The notes beneath the pieces are model-generated. The model searched no databases, was not told the DNA's origin, and saw only the letters and a program-made list of their open reading frames with translations. Shown here piece after piece: positions 1-10,532 of a stretch of 64,000 nucleotides of DNA; within the stretch, counting starts at the first letter, position 1; the number at the start of each line of letters is the position of its first letter. The position numbers were made by a program, and so were the translations under genes. Source of the stretch: Endomychus coccineus (taxonomy: Eukaryota > Arthropoda > Insecta > Coleoptera > Endomychidae); contig OY294067.1 in NCBI GenBank assembly GCA_958510875.1, forward strand, positions 142,209,846 through 142,273,845. Direction: 5' to 3'.

Positions 1-329
1 TTTAATTCTATATCTCTTAAGTTACATACACGATAGTGGCCAATTAGGCAAAGAAACTTTAAACTTGTTTATAATTAACCAGAACAATTCTCAGTCAGTT
101 CTATTGAAATATATAAGAACCAGGATGCTGTCATTTGAATAAGAACTGTCAAGTAACTGCCAACCATAGCAGTACTAACCTACAATCCTTACTTCAAAAA
201 ACGACTGAACTTTAGATGAATGTGCGTGAATAGTTGATCTATGGTAGGGCATCGAATCGCATTGTGTTTATCAATGATCTACTATCCTTTCAGAGGTTTA
301 TATTTACAAAAATATAAAAATCTAATAGG
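1..329 (+). repeat. Partial unit at left window edge
   Basis: This is the 3' spacer portion of a unit whose tRNA lies outside the window. It matches the corresponding part of the following units. It holds a 5-bp hairpin (156-160 with 169-173), a 10-bp imperfect inverted repeat (230-239 with 276-285, one mismatch) and an AT-rich hairpin (299-305 with 310-316). No gene is seen. Confidence 0.95.
299..316 (+). repeat. AT-rich hairpin upstream of tRNA (model copy)
   Basis: TATATTT at 299-305 pairs with AAATATA at 310-316 across a 4-nt loop, ending 13 nt before the tRNA. It is repeated in all units except those with the 115-bp or 46-bp deletions, which lack it. It may simply be the AT-rich upstream tract seen near many Pol III genes, or a TATA-like element; nothing shows which. 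Confidence 0.4.
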
Positions 330-336
330 ACCGAAG

Positions 337-348
337 TGGTGTAATTGG
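337..348 (+). promoter_or_regulatory. Box A, internal Pol III promoter (model copy)
   Basis: The bases at 337-348 read TGGTGTAATTGG and fit the box A pattern of a tRNA D arm, with A14 and G18-G19 in place. The same box lies 8 nt into every copy. Four right-arm copies (33,832; 35,251; 35,724; 40,454) change A14 to G on the sense strand. Confidence 0.75.
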
Positions 349-380
349 TAAACACCCTGGACTAGAAATCCAGAAATGTG

Positions 381-391
381 GGTTCGAATCC
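381..391 (+). promoter_or_regulatory. Box B, internal Pol III promoter (model copy)
   Basis: GGTTCGAATCC at 381-391 is an exact match to the box B consensus GGTTCGANTCC that TFIIIC binds. It is preserved in almost all copies; the copies at 11406 (C62 to A) and at 47016, 52692 and 60257 (G52 to U) change its edge. Confidence 0.8.
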
Positions 392-407
392 CACCTATGG
401 TTCGATC

Positions 408-411
408 TTTT
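408..411 (+). terminator. Pol III T-run after tRNA copy 1
   Basis: Four T residues lie six to nine bases after the discriminator base, the usual minimal RNA polymerase III terminator. The same run is present at the same offset in most units, read as AAAA on the right arm. Exceptions in the left arm are the units with tRNAs at 14671 and 17877, where the run is broken. Confidence 0.6.
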
Positions 412-802
412 ACGTTTATTCATCTTTATAATTCTATGTTAAATTATCTAAGTTATCTTCATAATTCAGAAAATTTAATTCTATATCTCTTAAGTTACAT
501 ACACGATAGTGGCCAATTAGGCAAAGAAACTTTAAACTTGTTTATAATTAACCAGAACAATTCTCAGTCAGTTCTATTGAAATATATAAGAACCAGGATG
601 CTGTCATTTGAATAAGAACTGTCAAGTAACTGCCAACCATAGCAGTACTAACCTACAATCCTTACTTCAAAAAACGACTGAACTTTAGATGAATGTGCGT
701 GAATAGTTGATCTATGGTAGGGCATCGAATCGCATTGTGTTTATCAATGATCTACTATCCTTTCAGAGGTTTATATTTACAAAAATATAAAAATCTAATA
801 GG

Positions 803-875
803 ACCGAAGTGGTGTAATTGGTAAACACCCTGGACTAGAAATCCAGAAATATGGGTTCGAATCCCACCTATGGTT
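803..875 (+). tRNA. tRNA-Ser(AGA)-like, left copy 2
   Basis: A49 type: first T-stem pair becomes A-C. Confidence 0.5.
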
Positions 876-1275
876 CGATCTTTTACGTTTATTCATCTTT
901 ATAATCCTATGTTAAATTATCTAAGTTATCTTCATAATTCAGAAAATTTAATTCTATATCTCTTAAGTTACATACACGATAGTGGCCAATTAGGTAAAGA
1001 AACTTTAAACTTGTTTATAATTAACCAGAACAATTCTCAGTCAGTTCTATTGAAATATATAAGAACCAGGATGCTGTCATTTGAATAAGAACTGTCAAGT
1101 AACTGCCAACCATAGCAGTACTAACCTACAATCCTTACTTCAAAAAACGACTGAACTTTAGATGAATGTGCGTGAATAGTTGATCTATGGTAGGGCATCG
1201 AATCGCATTGTGTTTATCAATGATCTACTATCCTTTCAGAGGTTTATATTTACAAAAATATAAAAATCTAATAGG

Positions 1276-1348
1276 ACCGAAGTGGTGTAATTGGTAAACA
1301 CCCTGGACTAGAAATCCAGAAATGTGGGTTCGAATCCCACCTATGGTT
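1276..1348 (+). tRNA. tRNA-Ser(AGA)-like, left copy 3
   Basis: Same as the model copy. Confidence 0.6.
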
Positions 1349-1748
1349 CGATCTTTTACGTTCATTCATCTTTATAATCCTATGTTAAATTATCTAAGTT
1401 ATCTTCATAATTCAGAAAATTTAATTCTATATCTCTTAAGTTACATACACGATAGTGGCCAATTAGGCAAAGAAACTTTAAACTTGTTTATAATTAACCA
1501 GAACAATTCTCAGTCAGTTCTATTGAAATATATAAGAACCAGGATGCTGTCATTTGAATAAGAACTGTCAAGTAACTGCCAACCATAGCAGTACTAACCT
1601 ACAATCCTTACTTCAAAAAACGACTGAACTTTAGATGAATGTGCGTGAATAGTTGATCTATGGTAGGGCATCGAATCGCATTGTGTTTATCAATGATCTA
1701 CTATCCTTTCAGAGGTTTATATTTACAAAAATATAAAAATCTAATAGG

Positions 1749-1821
1749 ACCGAAGTGGTGTAATTGGTAAACACCCTGGACTAGAAATCCAGAAATGTGG
1801 GTTCGAATCCCACCTATGGTT
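1749..1821 (+). tRNA. tRNA-Ser(AGA)-like, left copy 4
   Basis: Same as the model copy. Confidence 0.6.
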
Positions 1822-2221
1822 CGATCTTTTACGTTTATTCATCTTTATAATCCTATGTTAAATTATCTAAGTTATCTTCATAATTCAGAAAATTTAATTC
1901 TATATCTCTTAAGTTACATACACGATAGTGGCCAATTAGGCAAAGAAACTTTAAACTTGTTTATAATTAACCAGAACAATTCTCAGTCAGTTCTATTGAA
2001 ATATATAAGAACCAGGATGCTGTCATTTGAATAAGAACTGTCAAGTAACTGCCAACCATAGCAGTACTAACCTACAATCCTTACTTCAAAAAACGACTGA
2101 ACTTTAGATGAATGTGCGTGAATAGTTGATCTATGGTAGGGCATCGAATCGCATTGTGTTTATCAATGATCTACTATCCTTTCAGAGGTTTATATTTACA
2201 AAAATATAAAAATCTAATAGG

Positions 2222-2294
2222 ACCGAAGTGGTGTAATTGGTAAACACCCTGGACTAGAAATCCAGAAATGTGGGTTCGAATCCCACCTATGGTT
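2222..2294 (+). tRNA. tRNA-Ser(AGA)-like, left copy 5
   Basis: Same as the model copy; its unit is the 358-bp short form. Confidence 0.6.
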
Positions 2295-2553
2295 CGATCT
2301 TTTACGTTTATTCATCTTTATAATCCTATGTTAAATTATCTAAGTTATCTTCATAATTCAGAAAATTTAATTCTATATCTCTTAAGTTACATACACGATA
2401 GTGGCCAATTAGGCAAAGAAACTTTAAACTTGTTTATAATTAACCAGAACAATTCTCAGTCAGTTCTATTGAAATATATAAGAACCAGGATGCTGTCATT
2501 TGAATAAGAACTGTCAAGTAACTGCCAACCATAGCAGTACTAACCTACAATCC

Positions 2554-2579
2554 TTACTTCAAAATCAAAATCTAATAGG
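2554..2579 (+). repeat. 115-bp spacer deletion, first example
   Basis: Spacing between the tRNAs at 2222 and 2580 is 358 instead of 473. The lost segment includes the imperfect inverted repeat and the upstream AT-rich hairpin; the junction falls between two A-rich tracts. The same junction recurs before the tRNAs at 10460 and 16448, so these units are copies of one event rather than three. Confidence 0.9.
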
Positions 2580-2652
2580 ACCGAAGTGGTGTAATTGGTA
2601 AACACCCTGGACTAGAAATCCAGAAATGTGGGTTCGAATCCCACCTATGGTT
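2580..2652 (+). tRNA. tRNA-Ser(AGA)-like, left copy 6
   Basis: Model sequence; upstream AT hairpin removed by the 115-bp deletion. Confidence 0.6.
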
Positions 2653-3052
2653 CGATCTTTTACGTTTATTCATCTTTATAATCCTATGTTAAATTATCTA
2701 AGTTATCTTCATAATTCAGAAAATTTAATTCTATATCTCTTAAGTTACATACACGATAGTGGCCAATTAGGCAAAGAAACTTTAAACTTGTTTATAATTA
2801 ACCAGAACAATTCTCAGTCAGTTCTATTGAAATATATAAGAACCAGGATGCTGTCATTTGAATAAGAACTGTCAAGTAACTGCCAACCATAGCAGTACTA
2901 ACCTACAATCCTTACTTCAAAAAACGACTGAACTTTAGATGAATGTGCGTGAATAGTTGATCTATGGTAGGGCATCGAATCGCATTGTGTTTATCAATGA
3001 TCTACTATCCTTTCAGAGGTTTATATTTACAAAAATATAAAAATCTAATAGG

Positions 3053-3125
3053 ACCGAAGTGGTGTAATTGGTAAACACCCTGGACTAGAAATCCAGAAAT
3101 GTGGGTTCGAATCCCACCTATGGTT
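3053..3125 (+). tRNA. tRNA-Ser(AGA)-like, left copy 7
   Basis: Same as the model copy. Confidence 0.6.
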
Positions 3126-3525
3126 CGATCTTTTACGTTTATCCATCTTTATAATCCTATGTTAAATTATCTAAGTTATCTTCATAATTCAGAAAATTTA
3201 ATTCTATATCTCTTAAGTTACATACACGATAGTGGCCAATTAGGCAAAGAAACTTTAAACTTGTTTATAATTAACCAGAACAATTCTCAGTCAGTTCTAT
3301 TGAAATATATAAGAACCAGGATGCTGTCATTTGAATAAGAACTGTCAAGTAACTGCCAACCATAGCAGTACTAACCTACAATCCTTACTTCAAAAAACGA
3401 CTGAACTTTAGATGAATGTGCGTGAATAGTTGATCTATGGTAGGGCATCGAATCGCATTGTGTTTATCAATGATCTACTATCCTTTCAGAGGTTTATATT
3501 TACAAAAATATAAAAATCTAATAGG

Positions 3526-3598
3526 ACCGAAGTGGTGTAATTGGTAAACACCCTGGACTAGAAATCCAGAAATATGGGTTCGAATCCCACCTATGGTT
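3526..3598 (+). tRNA. tRNA-Ser(AGA)-like, left copy 8
   Basis: A49 type. Confidence 0.5.
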
Positions 3599-3998
3599 CG
3601 ATCTTTTACGTTTATTCATCTTTATAATCCTATGTTAAATTATCTAAGTTATCTTCATAATTCAGAAAATTTAATTCTATATCTCTTAAGTTACATACAC
3701 GATAGTGGCCAATTAGGCAAAGAAACTTTAAACTTGTTTATAATTAACCAGAACAATTCTCAGTCAGTTCTATTGAAATATATAAGAACCAGGATGCTGT
3801 CATTTGAATAAGAACTGTCAAGTAACTGCCAACCATAGCGGTACTAACCTACAATCCTTACTTCAAAAAACGACTGAACTTTAGATGAATGTGCGTGAAT
3901 AGTTGATCTATGGTAGGGCATCGAATCGCATTGTGTTTATCAATGATCTACTATCCTTTCAGAGGTTTATATTTACAAAAATATAAAAATCTAATAGG

Positions 3999-4071
3999 AC
4001 CGAAGTGGTGTAATTGGTAAACACCCTGGACTAGAAATCCAGAAATGTGGGTTCGAATCCCACCTATGGTT
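3999..4071 (+). tRNA. tRNA-Ser(AGA)-like, left copy 9
   Basis: Same as the model copy. Confidence 0.6.
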
Positions 4072-4471
4072 CGATCTTTTACGTTTATTCATCTTTATAA
4101 TCCTATGTTAAATTATCTAAGTTATCTTCATAATTCAGAAAATTTAATTCTATATCTCTTAAGTTACATACACGATAGTGGCCAATTAGGCAAAGAAACT
4201 TTAAACTTGTTTATAATTAACCAGAACAATTCTCAGTCAGTTCTATTGAAATATATAAGAACCAGGATGCTGTCATTTGAATAAGAACTGTCAAGTAACT
4301 GCCAACCATAGCAGTACTAACCTACAATCCTTACTTCAAAAAACGACTGAACTTTAGATGAATGTGCGTGAATAGTTGATCTATGGTAGGGCATCGAATC
4401 GCATTGTGTTTATCAATGATCTACTATCCTTTCAGAGGTTTATATTTACAAAAATATAAAAATCTAATAGG

Positions 4472-4544
4472 ACCGAAGTGGTGTAATTGGTAAACACCCT
4501 GGACTAGAAATCCAGGAATATGGGTTCGAATCCCACCTATGGTT
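4472..4544 (+). tRNA. tRNA-Ser(AGA)-like, left copy 10
   Basis: A49 type, plus A to G at 4516 in the variable region. Confidence 0.5.
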
Positions 4545-4944
4545 CGATCTTTTACGTTTATTCATCTTTATAATCCTATGTTAAATTATCTAAGTTATCT
4601 TCATAATTCAGAAAATTTAATTCTATATCTCTTAAGTTACATACACGATAGTGGCCAATTAGGTAAAGAAACTTTAAACTTGTTTATAATTAACCAGAAC
4701 AATTCTCAGTCAGTTCTATTGAAATATATAAGAACCAGGATGCTGTCATTTGAATAAGAACTGTCAAGTAACTGCCAACCATAGCAGTACTAACCTACAA
4801 TCCTTACTTCAAAAAACGACTGAACTTTAGATGAATGTGCGTGAATAGTTGATCTATGGTAGGGCATCGAATCGCATTGTGTTTATCAATGATCTACTAT
4901 CCTTTCAGAGGTTTATATTTACAAAAATATAAAAATCTAATAGG

Positions 4945-5017
4945 ACCGAAGTGGTGTAATTGGTAAACACCCTGGACTAGAAATCCAGAAATGTGGGTTC
5001 GAATCCCACCTATGGTT
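4945..5017 (+). tRNA. tRNA-Ser(AGA)-like, left copy 11
   Basis: Same as the model copy. Confidence 0.6.
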
Positions 5018-5417
5018 CGATCTTTTACGTTTATTCATCTTTATAATCCTATGTTAAATTATCTAAGTTATCTTCATAATTCAGAAAATTTAATTCTATA
5101 TCTCTTAAGTTACATACACGATAGTGGCCAATTAGGCAAAGAAACTTTAAACTTGTTTATAATTAACCAGAACAATTCTCAGTCAGTTCTATTGAAATAT
5201 ATAAGAACCAGGATGCTGTCATTTGAATAAGAACTGTCAAGTAACTGCCAACCATAGCAGTACTAACCTACAATCCTTACTTCAAAAAACGACTGAACTT
5301 TAGATGAATGTGCGTGAATAGTTGATCTATGGTAGGGCATCGAATCGCATTGTGTTTATCAATGATCTACTATCCTTTCAGAGGTTTATATTTACAAAAA
5401 TATAAAAATCTAATAGG

Positions 5418-5490
5418 ACCGAAGTGGTGTAATTGGTAAACACCCTGGACTAGAAATCCAGAAATGTGGGTTCGAATCCCACCTATGGTT
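5418..5490 (+). tRNA. tRNA-Ser(AGA)-like, left copy 12
   Basis: Same as the model copy. Confidence 0.6.
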
Positions 5491-5890
5491 CGATCTTTTA
5501 CGTTTATTCATCTTTATAATCCTATGTTAAATTATCTAAGTTATCTTCATAATTCAGAAAATTTAATTCTATATCTCTTAAGTTACATACACGATAGTGG
5601 CCAATTAGGCAAAGAAACTTTAAACTTGTTTATAATTAACCAGAACAATTCTCAGTCAGTTCTATTGAAATATATAAGAACCAGGATGCTGTCATTTGAA
5701 TAAGAACTGTCAAGTAACTGCCAACCATAGCAGTACTAACCTACAATCCTTACTTCAAAAAACGACTGAACTTTAGATGAATGTGCGTGAATAGTTGATC
5801 TATGGTAGGGCATCGAATCGCATTGTGTTTATCAATGATCTACTATCCTTTCAGAGGTTTATATTTACAAAAATATAAAAATCTAATAGG

Positions 5891-5963
5891 ACCGAAGTGG
5901 TGTAATTGGTAAACACCCTGGACTAGAAATCCAGAAATGTGGGTTCGAATCCCACCTATGGTT
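5891..5963 (+). tRNA. tRNA-Ser(AGA)-like, left copy 13
   Basis: Same as the model copy. Confidence 0.6.
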
Positions 5964-6363
5964 CGATCTTTTACGTTTATTCATCTTTATAATCCTATGT
6001 TAAATTATCTAAGTTATCTTCATAATTCAGAAAATTTAATTCTATATCTCTTAAGTTACATACACGATAGTGGCCAATTAGGCAAAGAAACTTTAAACTT
6101 GTTTATAATTAACCAGAACAATTCTCAGTCAGTTCTATTGAAATATATAAGGACCAGGATGCTGTCATTTGAATAAGAACTGTCAAGTAACTGCCAACCA
6201 TAGCAGTACTAACCTACAATCCTTACTTCAAAAAACGACTGAACTTTAGATGAATGTGCGTGAATAGTTGATCTATGGTAGGGCATCGAATCGCATTGTG
6301 TTTATCAATGATCTACTATCCTTCCAGAGGTTTATATTTACAAAAATATAAAAATCTAATAGG

Positions 6364-6436
6364 ACCGAAGTGGTGTAATTGGTAAACACCCTGGACTAGA
6401 AATCCAGAGATGTGGGTTCGAATCCCACCTATGGTT
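6364..6436 (+). tRNA. tRNA-Ser(AGA)-like, left copy 14
   Basis: A to G at 6409 in the variable region, shared with the copies at 10102 and 16090. Confidence 0.6.
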
Positions 6437-6836
6437 CGATCTTTTACGTTTATTCATCTTTATAATCCTATGTTAAATTATCTAAGTTATCTTCATAATT
6501 CAGAAAATTTAATTCTATATCTCTTAAGTTACATACACGATAGTGGCCAATTAGGCAAAGAAACTTTAAACTTGTTTATAATTAACCAGAACAATTCTCA
6601 GTCAGTTCTATTGAAATATATAAGAACCAGGATGCTGTCATTTGAATAAGAACTGTCAAGTAACTGCCAACCATAGCAGTACTAACCTACAATCCTTACT
6701 TCAAAAAACGACTGAACTTTAGATGAATGTGCGTGAATAGTTGATCTATGGTAGGGCATCGAATCGCATTGTGTTTATCAATGATCTACTATCCTTTCAG
6801 AGGTTTATATTTACAAAAATATAAAAATCTAATAGG

Positions 6837-6909
6837 ACCGAAGTGGTGTAATTGGTAAACACCCTGGACTAGAAATCCAGAAATGTGGGTTCGAATCCCA
6901 CCTATGGTT
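6837..6909 (+). tRNA. tRNA-Ser(AGA)-like, left copy 15
   Basis: Same as the model copy. Confidence 0.6.
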
Positions 6910-7309
6910 CGATCTTTTACGTTTATCCATCTTTATAATCCTATGTTAAATTATCTAAGTTATCTTCATAATTTAGAAAATTTAATTCTATATCTCTTAA
7001 GTTACATACACGATAGTGGCCAATTAGGCAAAGAAACTTTAAACTTGTTTATAATTAACCAGAACAATTCTCAGTCAGTTCTATTGAAATATATAAGAAC
7101 CAGGATGCTGTCATTTGAATAAGAACTGTCAAGTAACTGCCAACCATAGCAGTACTAACCTACAATCCTTACTTCAAAAAACGACTGAACTTTAGATGAA
7201 TGTGCGTGAATAGTTGATCTATGGTAGGGCATCGAATCGCATTGTGTTTATCAATGATCTACTATCCTTTCAGAGGTTTATATTTACAAAAATATAAAAA
7301 TCTAATAGG

Positions 7310-7382
7310 ACCGAAGTGGTGTAATTGGTAAACACCCTGGACTAGAAATCCAGAAATATGGGTTCGAATCCCACCTATGGTT
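7310..7382 (+). tRNA. tRNA-Ser(AGA)-like, left copy 16
   Basis: A49 type. Confidence 0.5.
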
Positions 7383-7782
7383 CGATCTTTTACGTTTATT
7401 CATCTTTATAATCCTATGTTAAATTATCTAAGTTATCTTCATAATTCAGAAAATTTAATTCTATATCTCTTAAGGTACATACACGATAGTGGCCAATTAG
7501 GCAAAGAAACTTTAAACTTGTTTATAATTAACCAGAACAATTCTCAGTCAGTTCTATTGAAATATATAAGAACCAGGATGCTGTCATTTGAATAAGAACT
7601 GTCAAGTAACTGCCAACCATAGCGGTACTAACCTACAATCCTTACTTCAAAAAACGACTGAACTTTAGATGAATGTGCGTGAATAGTTGATCTATGGTAG
7701 AGCATCGAATCGCATTGTGTTTATCAATGATCTACTATCCTTTCAGAGGTTTATATTTACAAAAATATAAAAATCTAATAGG

Positions 7783-7855
7783 ACCGAAGTGGTGTAATTG
7801 GTAAACACCCTGGACTAGAAATCCAGAAATGTGGGTTCGAATCCCACCTATGGTT
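7783..7855 (+). tRNA. tRNA-Ser(AGA)-like, left copy 17
   Basis: Same as the model copy. Confidence 0.6.
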
Positions 7856-8255
7856 CGATCTTTTACGTTTATTCATCTTTATAATCCTATGTTAAATTAT
7901 CTAAGTTATCTTCATAATTCAGAAAATTTAATTCTATATCTCTTAAGTTACATACACGATAGTGGCCAATTAGGCAAAGAAACTTTAAACTTGTTTATAA
8001 TTAACCAGAACAATTCTCAGTCAGTTCTATTGAAATATATAAGAACCAGGATGCTGTCATTTGAATAAGAACTGTCAAGTAACTGCCAACCATAGCAGTA
8101 CTAACCTACAATCCTTACTTCAAAAAACGACTGAACTTTAGATGAATGTGCGTGAATAGTTGATCTATGGTAGGGCATCGAATCGCATTGTGTTTATCAA
8201 TGATCTACTATCCTTTCAGAGGTTTATATTTACAAAAATATAAAAATCTAATAGG

Positions 8256-8328
8256 ACCGAAGTGGTGTAATTGGTAAACACCCTGGACTAGAAATCCAGA
8301 AATATGGGTTCGAATCCCACCTATGGTT
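8256..8328 (+). tRNA. tRNA-Ser(AGA)-like, left copy 18
   Basis: A49 type. Confidence 0.5.
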
Positions 8329-8674
8329 CGATCTTTTACGTTTATTCATCTTTATAATCCTATGTTAAATTATCTAAGTTATCTTCATAATTCAGAAAAT
8401 TTAATTCTATATCTCTTAAGTTACATACACGATAGTGGCCAATTAGGTAAAGAAACTTTAAACTTGTTTATAATTAACCAGAACAATTCTCAGTCAGTTC
8501 TATTGAAATATATAAGAACCAGGATGCTGTCATTTGAATAAGAACTGTCAAGTAACTGCCAACCATAGCAGTACTAACCTACAATCCTTACTTCAAAAAA
8601 CGACTGAACTTTAGATGAATGTGCGTGAATAGTTGATCTATGGTAGGGCATCGAATCGCATTGTGTTTATCAAT

Positions 8675-8689
8675 GATCTACTATCATGG
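8675..8689 (+). repeat. 46-bp deletion reaching into the tRNA 5' end, first example
   Basis: The deletion removes the AT-rich upstream tract and the usual acceptor 5' strand, joining the spacer directly to base 8 of the tRNA region. The new seven bases ATCATGG can still pair with the 3' strand CTATGGT (five Watson-Crick and two G-U pairs). Confidence 0.85.
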
Positions 8690-8755
8690 TGGTGTAATTG
8701 GTAAACACCCTGGACTAGAAATCCAGAAATGTGGGTTCGAATCCCACCTATGGTT
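8683..8755 (+). tRNA. tRNA-Ser(AGA)-like, left copy 19, new acceptor strand
   Basis: The 46-bp deletion replaces the acceptor 5' strand with ATCATGG, which pairs over all seven positions with CTATGGT (two G-U pairs), removing the A5-A68 mismatch. Everything from base 8 on is unchanged. Confidence 0.55.
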
Positions 8756-9155
8756 CGGTCTTTTACGTTTATTCATCTTTATAATCCTATGTTAAATTAT
8801 CTAAGTTATCTTCATAATTCAGAAAATTTAATTCTATATCTCTTAAGTTACATACACGATAGTGGCCAATTAGGCAAAGAAACTTTAAACTTGTTTATAA
8901 TTAACCAGAACAATTCTCAGTCAGTTCTATTGAAATATATAAGAACCAGGATGCTGTCATTTGAATAAGAACTGTCAAGTAACTGCCAACCATAGCAGTG
9001 CTAACCTACAATCCTTACTTCAAAAAACGACTGAACTTTAGATGAATGTGCGTGAATAGTTGATCTATGGTAGGGCATCGAATCGCATTGTGTTTATCAA
9101 TGATCTACTATCCTTTCAGAGGTTTATATTTACAAAAATATAAAAATCTAATAGG

Positions 9156-9228
9156 ACCGAAGTGGTGTAATTGGTAAACACCCTGGACTAGAAATCCAGA
9201 AATGTGGGTTCGAATCCCACCTATGGTT
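9156..9228 (+). tRNA. tRNA-Ser(AGA)-like, left copy 20
   Basis: Same as the model copy. Confidence 0.6.
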
Positions 9229-9628
9229 CGATCTTTTACGTTTATTCATCTTTATAATCCTATGTTAAATTATCTAAGTTATCTTCATAATTCAGAAAAT
9301 TTAATTCTATATCTCTTAAGTTACATACACGATAGTGGCCAATTAGGCAAAGAAACTTTAAACTTGTTTATAATTAACCAGAACAATTCTCAGTCAGTTC
9401 TATTGAAATATATAAGAACCAGGATGCTGTCATTTGAATAAGAACTGTCAAGTAACTGCCAACCATAGCAGTACTAACCTACAATCCTTACTTCAAAAAA
9501 CGACTGAACTTTAGATGAATGTGCGTGAATAGTTGATCTATGGTAGGGCATCGAATCGCATTGTGTTTATCAATGATCTACTATCCTTTCAGAGGTTTAT
9601 ATTTACAAAAATATAAAAATCTAATAGG

Positions 9629-9701
9629 ACCGAAGTGGTGTAATTGGTAAACACCCTGGACTAGAAATCCAGAAATATGGGTTCGAATCCCACCTATGGT
9701 T
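9629..9701 (+). tRNA. tRNA-Ser(AGA)-like, left copy 21
   Basis: A49 type. Confidence 0.5.
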
Positions 9702-10101
9702 CGATCTTTTACGTTTATTCATCTTTATAATCCTATGTTAAATTATCTAAGTTATCTTCATAATTCAGAAAATTTAATTCTATATCTCTTAAGTTACATA
9801 CACGATAGTGGCCAATTAGGTAAAGAAACTTTAAACTTGTTTATAATTAACCAGAACAATTCTCAGTCAGTTCTATTGAAATATATAAGAACCAGGATGC
9901 TGTCATTTGAATAAGAACTGTCAAGTAACTGCCAACCATAGCAGTACTAACCTACAATCCTTACTTCAAAAAACGACTGAACTTTAGATGAATGTGCGTG
10001 AATAGTTGATCTATGGTAGGGCATCGAATCGCATTGTGTTTATCAATGATCTACTATCCTTCCAGAGGTTTATATTTACAAAAATATAAAAATCTAATAG
10101 G

Positions 10102-10174
10102 ACCGAAGTGGTGTAATTGGTAAACACCCTGGACTAGAAATCCAGAGATGTGGGTTCGAATCCCACCTATGGTT
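10102..10174 (+). tRNA. tRNA-Ser(AGA)-like, left copy 22
   Basis: Variable-region A to G, as in copy 14. Confidence 0.6.
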
Positions 10175-10433
10175 CGATCTTTTACGTTTATTCATCTTTA
10201 TAATCCTATGTTAAATTATCTAAGTTATCTTCATAATTCAGAAAATTTAATTCTATATCTCTTAAGTTACATACACGATAGTGGCCAATTAGGCAAAGAA
10301 ACTTTAAACTTGTTTATAATTAACCAGAACAATTCTCAGTCAGTTCTATTGAAATATATAAGAACCAGGATGCTGTCATTTGAATAAGAACTGTCAAGTA
10401 ACTGCCAACCATAGCAGTACTAACCTACAATCC

Positions 10434-10459
10434 TTACTTCAAAATCAAAATCTAATAGG
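10434..10459 (+). repeat. 115-bp spacer deletion, second example
   Basis: Identical junction to the one near 2560. The unit before it carries an A-to-G change in the variable loop, a feature shared with the third example but not the first. Confidence 0.9.
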
Positions 10460-10532
10460 ACCGAAGTGGTGTAATTGGTAAACACCCTGGACTAGAAATC
10501 CAGAAATGTGGGTTCGAATCCCACCTATGGTT
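10460..10532 (+). tRNA. tRNA-Ser(AGA)-like, left copy 23
   Basis: Model sequence; upstream tract shortened by the 115-bp deletion. Confidence 0.6.

Larger units (their letters stand above)
330..402 (+). tRNA. tRNA-Ser(AGA)-like, left copy 1 (model)
   Basis: Full cloverleaf: acceptor ACCGAAG with CTATGGT (G4-U69 wobble, A5-A68 mismatch), U8-G9, D stem GTGT/ACAC with a 9-nt loop containing GG, anticodon stem CTGGA/TCCAG with loop CTAGAAA giving anticodon AGA, 4-nt variable region AAAT, T stem GTGGG/CCCAC with loop TTCGAAT, discriminator U73 and no encoded CCA. The anticodon arm matches eukaryotic tRNA-Ser(AGA), which would read UCU and, with inosine, UCC. Serine tRNAs have a long variable arm that seryl-tRNA synthetase uses, and it is absent here, as is the usual G73. 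It may be a divergent or mischarged tRNA, or a tRNA-derived pseudogene. The other entries are described only by how they differ from this one. G49 type. Confidence 0.65.
376..615 (+). other. Recurrent 79-codon open frame, doubtful coding
   Basis: An ATG inside the T arm of the tRNA opens a 79-codon frame ending in TAA at 613-615; in A49-type copies the first ATG is lost and a 72-codon frame starts at the next ATG. The frame recurs in nearly every unit on both arms. I recognise no domain, signal peptide or clear membrane segment. About twenty distinct replacement changes and about ten silent ones are seen between copies, roughly what neutral drift would give. One copy (16967-17152) is truncated by a 10-bp insertion. 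Its overlap with a Pol III gene and the high copy number of a homogenised satellite explain its recurrence better than coding does. Confidence 0.12.
330..802 (+). repeat. Representative repeat unit (unit 1)
   Basis: One complete 473-bp unit described as the model. tRNA at 330-402; Pol III-type T-run at 408-411; an overlapping 79-codon open frame at 376-615; then spacer carrying small inverted repeats up to the next tRNA at 803. The spacer contains no second RNA gene that I can recognise: I looked for 5S rRNA, U-snRNA and spliced-leader features and saw none. Confidence 0.95.

Noticed and set aside
173..220. TACTAAC followed by a TTTAG, resembling a branch point and 3' splice site
   Set aside because: No matching 5' splice site was found at a sensible distance on the same strand; the GTATGT seen in the unit lies on the opposite strand.
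330..402. Reading the loop as a stop-codon suppressor with CTA or TAG as anticodon
   Set aside because: With a 5-bp CTGGA/TCCAG stem the loop is CTAGAAA, U33 falls in its proper place and the anticodon is AGA.
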